DNA of 64,000 nt, from the NCBI GenBank assembly GCA_003008705.1, contig PDUO01000025.1, positions 809,709 through 873,708 of the forward strand, written 5' to 3'. The position numbers and the translations under genes were made by a program. Below the pieces are notes generated by a model that did no database searches, was not told the DNA's origin, and was given only the letters and a program-made list of their open reading frames with translations. Numbering within the stretch: position 1 is the first letter of the stretch; every line of letters begins with the position of its first letter. Source of the stretch: Pezicula radicicola. Its lineage: Eukaryota > Ascomycota > Leotiomycetes > Helotiales > Dermateaceae. Shown in pieces: positions 1 through 10,493 of the stretch.

Positions 1-321
1 TTGATGAACTTTACCAGCTTAGCTTGTTGCCCACTGTGGGGTTTGGCCTTCAAACTCCAAATAGCCGCATCTGTTATCCTTGCAATGCAAGCATAGTTAT
101 CGAGAGAATTTCAGCGAGCCGCAGGTGTGTCCTGGCGCTTTCATTCCCTGAGCCTTTCAATTGCTCAATTGTGCAATTACGAAGACCCACGACCTGCAGA
201 AATGGCGCTTCGTCGGCGAGTAATGGTACAGAGCGTACTGAAGTACATAAGATGGAAGTTGTGCGCCCTGGTATTGGTTTCATCCCTTGTTCTATCGTTG
301 TTGTTGTTGTATACCTACACG
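1..321 (+). promoter_or_regulatory. Upstream region of the GH32 gene, window edge
   Basis: This is the left edge of the window and holds the proximal upstream region of the fructosidase gene. No separate gene is visible. The fructosidase frame stays open upstream of the chosen ATG, with an in-frame ATG at 202 that would add 40 residues including a long hydrophobic stretch. I treat this part as 5' UTR because the ATG at 322 gives a standard secretion signal, but a membrane-anchored longer form cannot be excluded. Confidence 0.5.
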
Positions 322-2058
322 ATGAAGCGGTTCTCACTCCTCCCTACCTTCGCGGCCCTGACTGCCTTGACGACTACCTCTGCTCAGACCACCTATGCCA
401 ATACTTCAACTCTGGCCAATGGGGGCGATTACTCGGGGGCTTTGAGACCGCAGATTCATTACTCGCCTCCAATCAATTTCATGAATGATCCTAATGGTGC
501 TTTTGTTGACGCTGATGGTATTTGGCACTTGTACTACCAATGTACGTAGACATTCTAACTTCCAGGCCCCTTCTCACCCGTGGTCCCCAACCACACACAC
601 TTCAAGCTTAATTTAAGCATAAACCGGCATTCTTCGTCACTTCTGCTTGAAAATCAAATCCCATCCTAACATCTAATAGACAATCCCACGGAGCCAGTAG
701 CCGGAAATCAGCATTGGGGTCATGCCACTTCCGAGGATCTCTACCACTGGACCAACCAGCCAATAGCAATATATCCCGAGACTTCCGACGAAGGGATCTA
801 CTCTGGTTCAGCAGTAATCGATGTAAACAATACATCGGGCTTCTTCCCCAACCAAACCAATGGCGTCGTAGCAATCTACACACTCAACACACCTCTTGAA
901 GAGACCCAGGAACTGGCCTACTCTACCGATGGTGGCTACACTTTCACTAAGTACTCTGGAAACCCAGTCCTTAGTATTGGCTCGACTCAATTCCGTGATC
1001 CAAAAGTGATTTGGTATAAGGACCATTGGGTAATGAGTATCGCCTATGCTCGAGATCTCGTCATCGGCATTTACACATCTGATGATCTGAAAACCTGGAC
1101 TCACGCAAGCAATATCAGCCATATCGGACTCCTGGGTCTACAATACGAGTGTCCCAACCTCGTCAAAGTACCCATGTCGGGATCGAAAAGTGAAGAAGAT
1201 ACCTACATCTTGCTTCTAAGCATTAACCCCGCTGCACCACTAGGCGGGTCCGCAACACAGTACTTCCCTGGTACTTTCAACGGAACACACTTCACTCCCT
1301 TTGATGGCGCTGCCCGAATCCTAGATTTTGGAAAGGATAACTATGCTGGCCAGTTCTTCTACGGCTCTGATGATGTGAACGGAGGCGAACCTGTTTTCAT
1401 CGCTTGGGCTAGCAATTGGCAGTATAGCCAATCTGTCCCTACCGGAGACCTGGAGGGGTGGAGGTCGCAAATGACGTTACCGCGATCAGTAAATCTAGTC
1501 GACAACCTTACACGAGTAGGATACGATCTTGTTACAAAGCCTTACCAGAACCTCGCTCCAGTCCAGCAATCGATCATTGGAGAAACCTCAAGCCTAGTCA
1601 ATTCAAGCGTGAGCGTCGACTATTCTTCCATCTCCAGCGGCGCAGTCTACTTCCAAGTGAACGTAACCAACATCCCCAATAACACTTTCGCCATGGGAAC
1701 CCTCAACTTCACCTTCTCCGCCTCCTCAACTGGCGAGAAACTCGCAGGTGGATTCTTCTTCGGAGGCGATACTCCCTTCTGGATCAACAGAGGTAAAACC
1801 CTCGGTTTCGATAACCCTTTCTTCACGGATAAAATCAGCGCCAACCATTTGTTGCCTGATCAATCGAATTCATTTATGCTTGAAGGTGTGATTGATCGCA
1901 GTATTATGGAAATTTTCCTTGATGGTGGAGTAAGAAGTGCTGTTATTACGGCTTATCCTGAGGGGCGACTAGATACACTTGTTATTGGGACGGCGGGTAT
2001 GAATGATGGGGTGGATGCTAGTGCTGTTGTTTGGGGGTTGGGTAGTGGATGGGCTTAA
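322..2058 (+). CDS. Secreted GH32 beta-fructosidase (invertase/inulinase family)
   Basis: Two exons (322-541, 680-2058) give 532 residues. The intron has a GTACGT donor, a CTAAC branch site and a TAG acceptor, and joins YYQ to YNPTEP. GH32 enzymes hydrolyse the fructosyl bond of sucrose, inulin or levan. Residues 1-21 form a typical signal peptide (MKRF, then a hydrophobic core ending TTSAQ). The three catalytic signatures are present: NDPNG with the nucleophile at about D56, RDPKV with the transition-state stabiliser at about D180, and ECP with the acid/base at about E230. A C-terminal beta-sandwich region follows, and several N-glycosylation sequons are present. Length fits the family. It is convergent with a sugar porter, which suggests hydrolysis outside the cell and hexose uptake. 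Specificity (sucrose or fructan) cannot be read from the motifs. The last 180 nt change to G-rich codons. Confidence 0.93.
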
Positions 2059-3057
2059 TGGGGGTAATAGAGAGAAGAACTCAAGGGCAGGGGGTAGAGT
2101 AGATTTCTTGTAGATATTTCAGGGGTTGGTTGTAGATTAAAAAGAGAGATAAATAATTATAGAATTTTTAAGAGTCTTTGTAAGAGTGACAGGTAGATAT
2201 GTATTAGTTAGCTAATTGGTTAGTTTGTTGTGTAAGGAAAGTTCTATAATATTTGAGAGGATGAGATGGTTGAGGTTTAGGGAGGAAGTAAGGGGTTTTT
2301 TAGTTAGGAGATAGGTTCAATAGTAGATAGGTGCTTGAAGAGGTAAGGAGAATGATGTAGGGGGATATAAGGGGAGGTAGAGATGTAGAAAGGGGGGGTA
2401 TTATAAGGTTTAGGTTAAGTATATAAGTTAGTTACTTTAATAAAAGAAATAACCTTACCTTATACTCTGGCTTTAAGTACGAAAGGTATCTGGATTCTCA
2501 GAAAGAAGCGTGGTTAAGCGATACCTCGGTTAATTTAGGGGTTATCCCTTCTCCCTTCTCCCTTTCTCCCTTCCCTCGAAATATCTGTCACTACTACTCT
2601 GACTAAAGTACCTAAGATTTAAATAAAAACTTTGCTCGTCTATCATCTCACCACTTATATAGCTCTCTCAGAAGAAAAAGAAAAAATACATGAAAATTAT
2701 CGACTAGAAAGAGGTAGCTCTCAAAGGTTAGACCGAAAACTCTAGCTCTAGTACACGATATATTGGCCTCCAAGCCGATGGGGGGTAGTCTAAAGGAGCT
2801 TCTTAAATTTTATCTGTTTTCCTACCTACCTACCTACACAACTATCTTACCCTAGCTTAACGAACATAAATCCTACATCCCACATCCTACAATCCTAACC
2901 GCTAGATAAATACCAACCAAATACCCCTACAAAACCTCCTCCAGTTTTTACCCCCCAAAGAGAACATAAATGCCACCCTAACTATTTTCCCCTAACCTAT
3001 CACAAAAGCCTCCACCCCTAATAATCAAAACAACACAAACTGGTAAAACAAAAAAAC
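2059..3057. other. Gene-free convergent intergenic region
   Basis: About 1 kb lies between the 3' ends of the fructosidase and the transporter. It begins purine-rich on the + strand (2080-2400), then becomes AT-rich with a short CTAC tandem run near 2820-2835 and C/A-rich sequence to 3057. I see no coding potential. It may hold both transcript ends. Confidence 0.6.
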
Positions 3058-5635
3058 TTAATGAACACCAATCCTCTCAACCTCCGTACCTCCCTCAAAC
3101 CCCTCAAAATGATACAACGGTTCCAATCTCGCCTTCCCCTTCAGGAAAACATATCTCTTGATAAACCAAGGTAACCAAGTTCGTGTCTGATATGCAGCAT
3201 GTCTTCTCGTTGGAACACCGAATACGTAGTCTAGTTCTTCTAGTGTGCGTTGTCTGTTTTTGTTTTTTTCGATGATTAGTAACTATGGGGGATTGTGTAG
3301 CAGGGGCGGAGGGGAAGTGGATGGGTACGCACTTTGTTTCTGGAAGGAAGAAAAAGATTATTATGAAGGCTGTCATGTTTAATCCGGCGTAGAAACAGAA
3401 TGCTGTAGGGAAATTGGGGATTTAGCTTTGGTTGTGTTCAAGAATGGAGTGGGGGGGGGGGGGGGCTTACCGCCAGTTGGGCCCATTCCTGACAAAATGG
3501 AGGGGAATGTAAGTCCGAGAATACTAGAGAGTGTGTTGTTTACAAAGATGGAAAAAGCAACTCCTATCTCGCGATGAGATAAGGGGAAGCATTCTGCTGC
3601 ATAGACATTGGGTACAGGTCCAATTCCTAAAATTGTTAGAAAGTTCCATGTTAGTTTTAGCGAAGATAGGTAATCAACTTACCTGGTGAATAGAGAGCAG
3701 TGAAGATATAAATAAACGTTGCAATTAGCGGTAGACGTGCACCACTTCCATCAGGTAGAAGAAAGCAACATCCAGCAACAACTAGACACCAAGCCATATT
3801 CGGAAATGTAAACAGAAGAAGATTACGTCTGCCAAACGTATCAATTGTCCAAATAGCAGGAAAAGCGAAGACAAAGTTAACGAGACCGAAACCAAATGAG
3901 GCTAAAAGCGTATTGCGTGTATTGGATCCTGCTTCTTTGAAGATCGTGGATGAATAAAAGGACATGATGTTGATGCCTGAGAATTGCTGGGCCGTCATAA
4001 CTATGGCACCGCCTAAGGTTGCGCGGCGGATGCGAGGTACTGTGAAGACTTCTTTTGCTCGCTTAGGTAATGTTGATCCAGCGAAGGCGTGTTTTTCTTC
4101 GATGATTTGACAGTGTGCATAGTACTTGTTGCTGTTAGAGACGATAAACTTCATCATTGGTAGAGACTTACCAGATCGCGGGCGGCTATGACCTCAGAAT
4201 TACGCAGACGGCAGAAGGAATCAAAGGCTTCACGGTAGCGACCTTTCTTCAGGAGCCAACGAGGGGACTCTGCGAATGATCAGGATTTAAAGCTGGATCA
4301 AGGCGGAAAGACTTACCTGGGCAGAACCAGATCAAAATAACGATGGGAATCGCTGGAGCGAAAGCAGCTCCTAGCTGGAAACGCCATGCTAATCTCCCAA
4401 TATCATAGAATATAAGATTTGAGCAGAAGCCACTGACAAACAAATTAGCGATGAGAAGGAAATGTGAACAGAAAGCTTACACCAGGATGCCAAATGCTAC
4501 CCATAGCTGGAAACTCATCACTAAACCTCCACGAATAGTCGCTGGGACAATCTCTGAAGTCATGATAGGAATTGTCGTTGTTTTGATACCCATACCTATG
4601 TCATAGTTAGATCATGAGGTCATGCTTCCTAGAAGGAAGAAGACCCGTACCAAAACCCATCAACATTCTGCAAATTAGCAAGCTCCACCAGTTATGCGTA
4701 AATGCCTGCCCTAACACTGGGAAAATAACACTGGGAAAAGAGATTAGTCAAGGAACTTGACATTTCTACTAGATGATATAGGGGAGTCATACAAAAGCCC
4801 GGTTATAAAGATGACACCACGTCGTCCCACCCAGTTGTTCATAGGATCGGCTACCCATGTACTAAGAAATGTCAGTCGTGAAACCTCGGATACTGGAGAC
4901 AGATCAGAAGGTCTATTGAATCCTTCACTAACCTCATGAGACCGGAAATGTTCGGCCTAGAGTTGAAGGTTAGCCAAAGTTACATATGCGAGCATAAATT
5001 TCCTTACGCAGCATTTACAAAACCGACAAGCCAAGTATTATGTTCAATTCCAAACTCCTCAGGGAATGATAAATTTGCTCCATTGGCTCCGGTGTTATCC
5101 CAACCCCTATACCACGTCAGAAAGTGGGTTCCTGGAGCCGAAAGGCACCTACTGAATGGCCGAGCCAAAGGAACAAATGGCGATTGTGAAGTAAAGAGCC
5201 TTGGGAAGATGCCATTTATCTTACTAGTCAGCACTATGTCTCGAAAGCAGTTAACTTCCGCAGCACTTACGAGTCTTCTCACGACGGATGGAAATTTTGT
5301 CTTGCTCGTCTAGCTCTTCAATCTCCTCAAATCTTTCCTGGTTTTGTGCGGCAAGTGCGCCCTTTTGAAAGACCGAGAGCTTGTGTTGCATCCCATATTC
5401 AGCACAGAAAACTTCGACATTGTCTAAAAGGTCTTTCTTTGGAATACCAGCCAGAGGGTTTCGGATCCTAAGAAGACTTAGTCCTGAGAGCGAGTTCAGG
5501 ATGTTTGTCGACTTACTTTGCATTGATATTGTGAGTATAGTCAGCGACATTGATCTGTTCATCCTGAGCCTTGATTTGATGCTCGACATGCTGGTGATCT
5601 CCTTTGACCTTAACGTCAGACGAAGCTTTGGACAT
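3058..5635 (-). CDS. MFS sugar porter (hexose/polyol transporter)
   Basis: Fourteen short exons can be spliced in frame, giving about 620 residues. The N-terminus is a cytosolic tail of about 105 residues (MSKASSDVK, then NPLAGIPKKDLLDNVE). The first membrane segments follow (ALYFTIAICSFGSA, QGWDNTGANGANLSFPEEFG). Sugar-porter signatures are all present: NNWVGRRG in loop 2-3, FCPESPRWLL after helix 6, QQFSGINIMSFYSS in helix 7, DTFGRRN in loop 8-9 and LPETKQRTLEEL after helix 12. One exon of about 26 nt encodes APNISGLM. It should move a monosaccharide or polyol across the plasma membrane, probably with protons. The last gene exon ends HFEGFEGGTEVERIGVH. Start at 5635 is the ATG just before the conserved tail; an in-frame ATG at 5725 is possible. 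The intron at 3470-3409 carries a 15-base G run (3451-3465) right beside its donor. Confidence 0.92.
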
Positions 5636-6750
5636 CTTGTCGTTGTCTTCAATGCTGCTAAATATGAAGAACTTAAGCGAGACTGGTCTTGCGACCTCTT
5701 TCATCCATCGAGCAGGATACTTCACTTTTTATATCTTTAGGGCCGTAATGCTTGCGGCGTCATCCCCATGATCCTCCCAGACTCAGTCTTTCCCAAATCT
5801 GGGGGACAGCTCTAACTTCGAACTAGGAATGCGGGGAAGCCCATGTCTCTGGATGTTGGGGTAGTTTGCCAAGAAAGCAAGAAAGAATCACATCCGAATC
5901 CTTGTGAGGCTCGGTTAAGAGCTCCGAAACGAAAATCAGGTGAAGCCAACTACTGTGTTTCCAAATCCCAGTTGGAAGATGGATGCAAGTGTTGACTTGA
6001 ACAGGCTCCAAATTTGAATGTCAAGGATCATGCTCTCGGCTCAGCTACTTTTTAAATCCAGAGCTAGCAAACACACTAATGTGGCATGTTACACCTGTAC
6101 CTGTACAGGCACAGGAAACCTAGCACTGTACAGGGCCAAATCATCTGCGTAATCCCAGGAACCCCGCGACTGGGAAGAACCTGTCCAGGGTAACATTTGA
6201 CCTGTACAGGTACAGGCTTCTACCCCGGATAACTCGGGAATTGTTCCAGTGGAGCAGACGACTTGGCTACATCATTTGCTACAGTTCGGTACAGTAGTGT
6301 CTTGTATTGAATCGTACGAGCAAGGGATAGTGGTCCGATCCGGTCGGAAAACTTACTGTACGAGAGATGAGAAGATGCGCGGCACCCCAGGTGACAGGAG
6401 ATCTTTCACTTCCCTGTCAGCGCTCTGAAATGTTGGAGAAGCGGGGAAGAGGGGAAGTTTAGCGAGGGTGCCCTGTGTGCTCTGCCCTGTGTGTTCCCCC
6501 CCGCCTGCCCAACACACACGTAGAACCCGGTAACCACTCTAGTAATTCTTAAGCCGTCACCCCCACTATGCCCTGTGTGCTGCCAAAATTATTCTTCCAC
6601 GTGAATGTCAACAATTATGAACTTATATGCGACTGAATCTAAACAGAATGTTGTTCGTCATTCCCCAGTTTCTTCGCCTTCATCTTATCCATTCCCATCC
6701 AGCTCAGCAAGCTATCAATCGCAAAACCTCGCTAGTAATCGCAAACAACC
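5636..6750. promoter_or_regulatory. Divergent promoter of transporter and transaldolase-like gene
   Basis: This 1.1 kb lies between the starts of two divergent genes and is the probable shared control region. It contains repeated CTGTACAG palindromes (listed separately), and three copies of CCCTGTGTG between about 6470 and 6580. Several short GGGG-type elements could be carbon-catabolite repressor (CreA-like) sites, but such sites are too short to claim. No coding region of its own is supported. Confidence 0.55.
6094..6216. repeat. Perfect 16-bp inverted repeat of CCTGTACAGG palindromes
   Basis: The arm CCTGTACCTGTACAGG at 6094-6109 is the exact reverse complement of CCTGTACAGGTACAGG at 6201-6216. 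Each arm contains the self-complementary 10-mer CCTGTACAGG. A third CTGTACAG core lies at about 6126-6133. This spacing of palindromic cores is what dimeric regulator binding sites look like, but the binding protein is unknown. Confidence 0.7.
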
Positions 6751-8061
6751 ATGGGTAGCAGCGGTGCCACCACCTGGCTCGAGAAGTTGGAGGAACAGCG
6801 TATGTTCCCCTCCCAGGTCTAGACAATCTCATGAGGATATTGATTTCTTGCAGTAAACGTCGATGTGGACTGCATGGACCCGACATTCTCAAAGAGTCTC
6901 CCTTTCAAACCACACAATCAGACGAGCAACCAACTCCTTGTCAATGAACAAATGTCCATTCCAGAGAACAAAGAACTGTTTCTGAAAGCAGTAAAAGAAT
7001 ACAAGGACCAAGGCTGGGAAGCTGTCCTTACTCGTATTGTTGGTTTTGTCCTCGCAGTCAAACGAGAGGATTTCACAAAGCTGACACTACTGCATAGAGC
7101 GCTTTGCTATGTGCTGAGAACATTGGAAACATCCAAGGTCGTGTCCTTTTACAGACCTCTCCCTTCCATGCATATGACACAGAGAAAGTTGTAGAGCACG
7201 CCCGGGCCTATGCTCGTGAACTCGAGAAAGTCGGCATTTCTAAAGACCGATTCTGCATCAAAATCCCTTGCACTGGCCCTGCTATGAACGCAGGTCCTAT
7301 CTTGCTAAGAGAAGGCATCAGGACCCTTGGGACTTCTCTCTTCAGCCTTTCGCAAGCAATCGCTGCTAGCCAGGCTGGATGTCTTTATATCAGCCCGTAC
7401 TATAATGGTGAGTAATTTCCCTGTGCTCTCTTTCTACTTGTTGACAAATTTGTTGTAGAGGTACGCGCGCATGCCGATCTGTCTCTTTGGCCAGATGTCA
7501 AAGATCCTGCTACTCAACACACAATGTCAGCGCGGATGGTCCAAATGTTGGAGACATACAAACGTCTCTACAACGAGACAGGCAAGGAGCAGCCGATGGT
7601 TAAGTCTGCTAGGTACGTTTGGTCGACTCCCTGCATGAAGACTTCACTGACCAGACTTCAGCTTCATCTCTCCAAAGGAGGCCATGGCTGCTGGTGAAAT
7701 GGGCTGCCACCATGCAACAATCTCGGCCGAGGTTCTGAAGCAGCTTGCTGAACTGACGTACGACGGAAAGAGCCAACCTGGCGAAGGAGTGCCGAAACCA
7801 ATGCACCCTTACAAGAATGCAGGTCCAACACCAGCTCGACTCGCGAAGCTGAGCAAGACAGACCCCCTGGCTGCTGCGGACTGGGACGGAAAACTAGCAA
7901 GCACTGAGATTGACTACCTCGCAAACAATGGTGCAGAATTGGAGAAGGCCATCGAGGCAGATCCAATTACCAAGACACGCTTGTTTGAAGCGCTTGAACT
8001 GTTCAAGGGTGGCGAATTGAAGAGCAAGGCAGCAATAGAGGAGGCCATGAAACAAGTCTGA
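6751..8061 (+). CDS. Transaldolase-like protein
   Basis: Five exons (6751-6799, 6854-7038, 7098-7407, 7459-7612, 7662-8061) give 365 residues. Transaldolases move a dihydroxyacetone unit between sugar phosphates in the non-oxidative pentose phosphate pathway, in the cytosol. The start TTWLEKLEEQLNVDVDCMDP, the middle CAENIGNIQGRVLLQTS and SKDRFCIKIPCTG (lysine in the position of the Schiff-base lysine), SLFSLSQAIAASQAG, and ISPKEAMAAGEMGCHHATIS follow the barrel order of the family. The sequence diverges from housekeeping transaldolase: the usual KIASTWEG block is KIPCTGPA. It is therefore probably a paralogue, and its substrate is uncertain. The second intron, starting GTTGGT, is needed to avoid a stop at 7095. 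It is divergent from the sugar porter and converges on the bHLH gene with only 106 bp between. Confidence 0.88.
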
Positions 8062-8167
8062 TTCTCAACACTTGCCCCTTACTTTTATGCATACTTGGTC
8101 TATAAGATAGAATGGTTAGCATATGCTTGGGTAGTTAAATAGCGAATTTGAATTACCAATTATGGAA

Positions 8168-9329
8168 TTAGAGTTGTTCTTGCGATTGCATTCTTTGTTG
8201 GCCATACAAGTCATATGATTGTTGGGTTAAGGGAGTGTTGGTTTGATAAATATGAGGTGGTAGTGGAATTGAATATAAGTCTTGATTTGGAGAAAAGGTG
8301 CTAAATGCGGGTGTCTCATTCAACATTTGGTTTTCGCCATCATTGGCCCAGCTTACGTCGAAGCCATGGTCTAAACCAAAATCAAAATTCTGGTTCGAAT
8401 TTACTACCGCGCCAACAGATAGTGATAATTCTGGCGATGCTGGTTGAGGTGGAATTAGTGGAAAGTCGAACATGTCTGTATGCGACATGTGGTCTGGTTG
8501 AATATCCCCATGCTCCATGAGTGGTGGTAATATATCAACATGGCCCGTCATGCTAGATACGTTATGTATGTTATTTTCAGAGGCGTCTTCTGCGTCAGTA
8601 TGCCTGGTGTTATTCTCGTCGGGAATTCTGTCGCCACTTTCCTCGCCACCATGATCTTCATCATGCTCATCGTTTGGGCCATTGTCACCAAATCCACCCA
8701 AAAAGGATCCAAACTCCTCCTGATCAACCTTGAGGAGTTCCGTCAAGGCTTTACGTTCTGGCTGATATTGCTGTTGGTCGTTGAAGACAGGATTGGATGA
8801 TGTCTGCCAATTCTTCAATTCTAGCAGCACTTTATCATAATCTACTAGAAGCTCGCGGATCTCTCTAGCAGCAGCAAGGCGGACTTCCCTCTGCGCCTTT
8901 AAATAAGATATGCTCTCGTTCACTATGAGAGACTTTGAGAGGCGGCGACTGTGCGCCAAGCCTGGAAGAAGACGTGCAAGGTCCTATGATTTGTTATCAG
9001 AAGCGTATTCAAATACCGACCCAATGAAGTTTTGCCTCAATGACGAGGACATATGGCAAAGGAGGAGCAACGAAACAAATGCGGTAATGCGGAGAAACAT
9101 CCAAAAGAGCTTAGCAGTACTTCTTCGCCCGTGCTTCGAGAATGCATCACACCATTATTAATCAATCACCTACAATGAATTTTTGGTTCAATGCTTCCCT
9201 TCGCTGTTTCTCAATCACGCGATGAGCGGCTCTATCATCAGGAGTAAATGCTCGAACACGCTTGTACTTCTTTTTGCGGTCGACTACTTTGTGTGTCTGG
9301 CCTGTTGAACCGGATGTCGGGCTTTGCAT
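8168..9329 (-). CDS. bHLH transcription factor with acidic linker
   Basis: Two exons (9329-9174, 8983-8168) give 323 residues. The basic region plus helix 1 reads HRVIEKQRREALNQKF at residues 37-51, with the E-box-contacting H/E/R pattern. The loop and helix 2 follow after a 190-nt intron (DLARLLPGL, then RRLSKSLIVNESISYLKAQR). A short coiled helix LAAAREIRELLVDYD comes next. From about residue 120 there is a strongly acidic stretch rich in D, E, H and N, and then a Gln/Asn/Pro-rich tail to the stop. The intron sits exactly at the helix 1/loop border and is long for this window. It should be a nuclear DNA-binding dimer. Its place beside a sugar-use gene set makes it a candidate local regulator, but that is inference. 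Confidence 0.85.
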
Positions 9330-10493
9330 CGTCACTCGTGTTGAATCCGGAAATGTGTCTGTGACAGGACTTTAAATCGCTAGTTGGCCAACTCCTATTG
9401 TTACAACGAAAATTGAAGTTGTTTGTGATGAAGAGAGTGGTCCATGAGGTCGTTCCATGACTTTCCCCTCAGTTTGTGACCCATGCCAAGAAGGGCCAAC
9501 ACATGACGTCTAAAAGTAGTTAGCTCGGTTTGTAGACTTGCAGGGTTTCATGAAGCACCTCCAGTAGAAGCGTAGAAAGGTACAAGTAGCTTAGGTACAG
9601 TACTTATGAACACTCTCAATACAGCACGAAATCGAAATCGATCTGATTTCAAATTTACTCTCTCCGAGGAATTCAACATACCAGCTCCGAATATCCAAGA
9701 GTCGGTGAGTTGTACAAGATCATTTTGAATAGCTATCTATTCAGAAAGAAGTGATGAACTTAAGTAGCTTAACTTGAGTAACCCACTTCCCTGATTCGTA
9801 CGGTACGTGAGACGAGCCAATAGCAATATAGCAACTAAATGCAACATGGCCTCTGGTGTTACTGCAAATTCTCTGGCCCTCCTGTCGGACGCAGCTTTTG
9901 GATGAAATCGAGTCGCACCTTTACGTGACAAACCCTGATGACTGATTTGCGACGTGCAACAAACAAACCGTTGTTGGGACCCGAATAAGATACTCGAGAA
10001 ATTGATAAAGGCTTGTCTCTGTGGCTGTGGCTGTTGCTGTGGCTGTGCGATAGTCGTATCTCGAACAGAGCGCCTTCGCTGTCATGGTTTGCCCCAAACT
10101 CCTGTACTCTTGCACCGTGGTTGCAAAGCTACTTCTAGCTTGCTTCCCTCTGTAGAGTAGAACCTGCGGGCCAGGTCTTCCTCAGCATGGCCAATCTAGA
10201 GTCTAATCTAGCCTGGACCTTTGAGGGGACTGAGACAACGTGCCTGAGATCAGTTGAACTCCTTGCTATACATTTATACAGATCCATCTACATTAACTCC
10301 CATTCTATGATAGCAGAGCACGAAGGCACGAGCGAAGTCATGGGAAGAGTGCCGACTGCTACAGTGGCCACTCAATAATTCGAGCAAGGCTGCGTCGCAC
10401 AAACTAGACTTGGAACTACTTGCACAAGAAGGAACTGACCTGATACGATTAACAGCCTCCCACCTCCCACCTCCCACCTCACACGCAAGCACG
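9330..10493. other. Gene-free region with a short CTGTGG microsatellite
   Basis: The region holds the bHLH upstream sequence and the upstream sequence of the kinase pseudogene. An imperfect CTGTGG/CTGTTG microsatellite lies at about 10018-10046, and a CCCACCT triplication lies at about 10457-10480. I see no supported gene. Confidence 0.5.
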
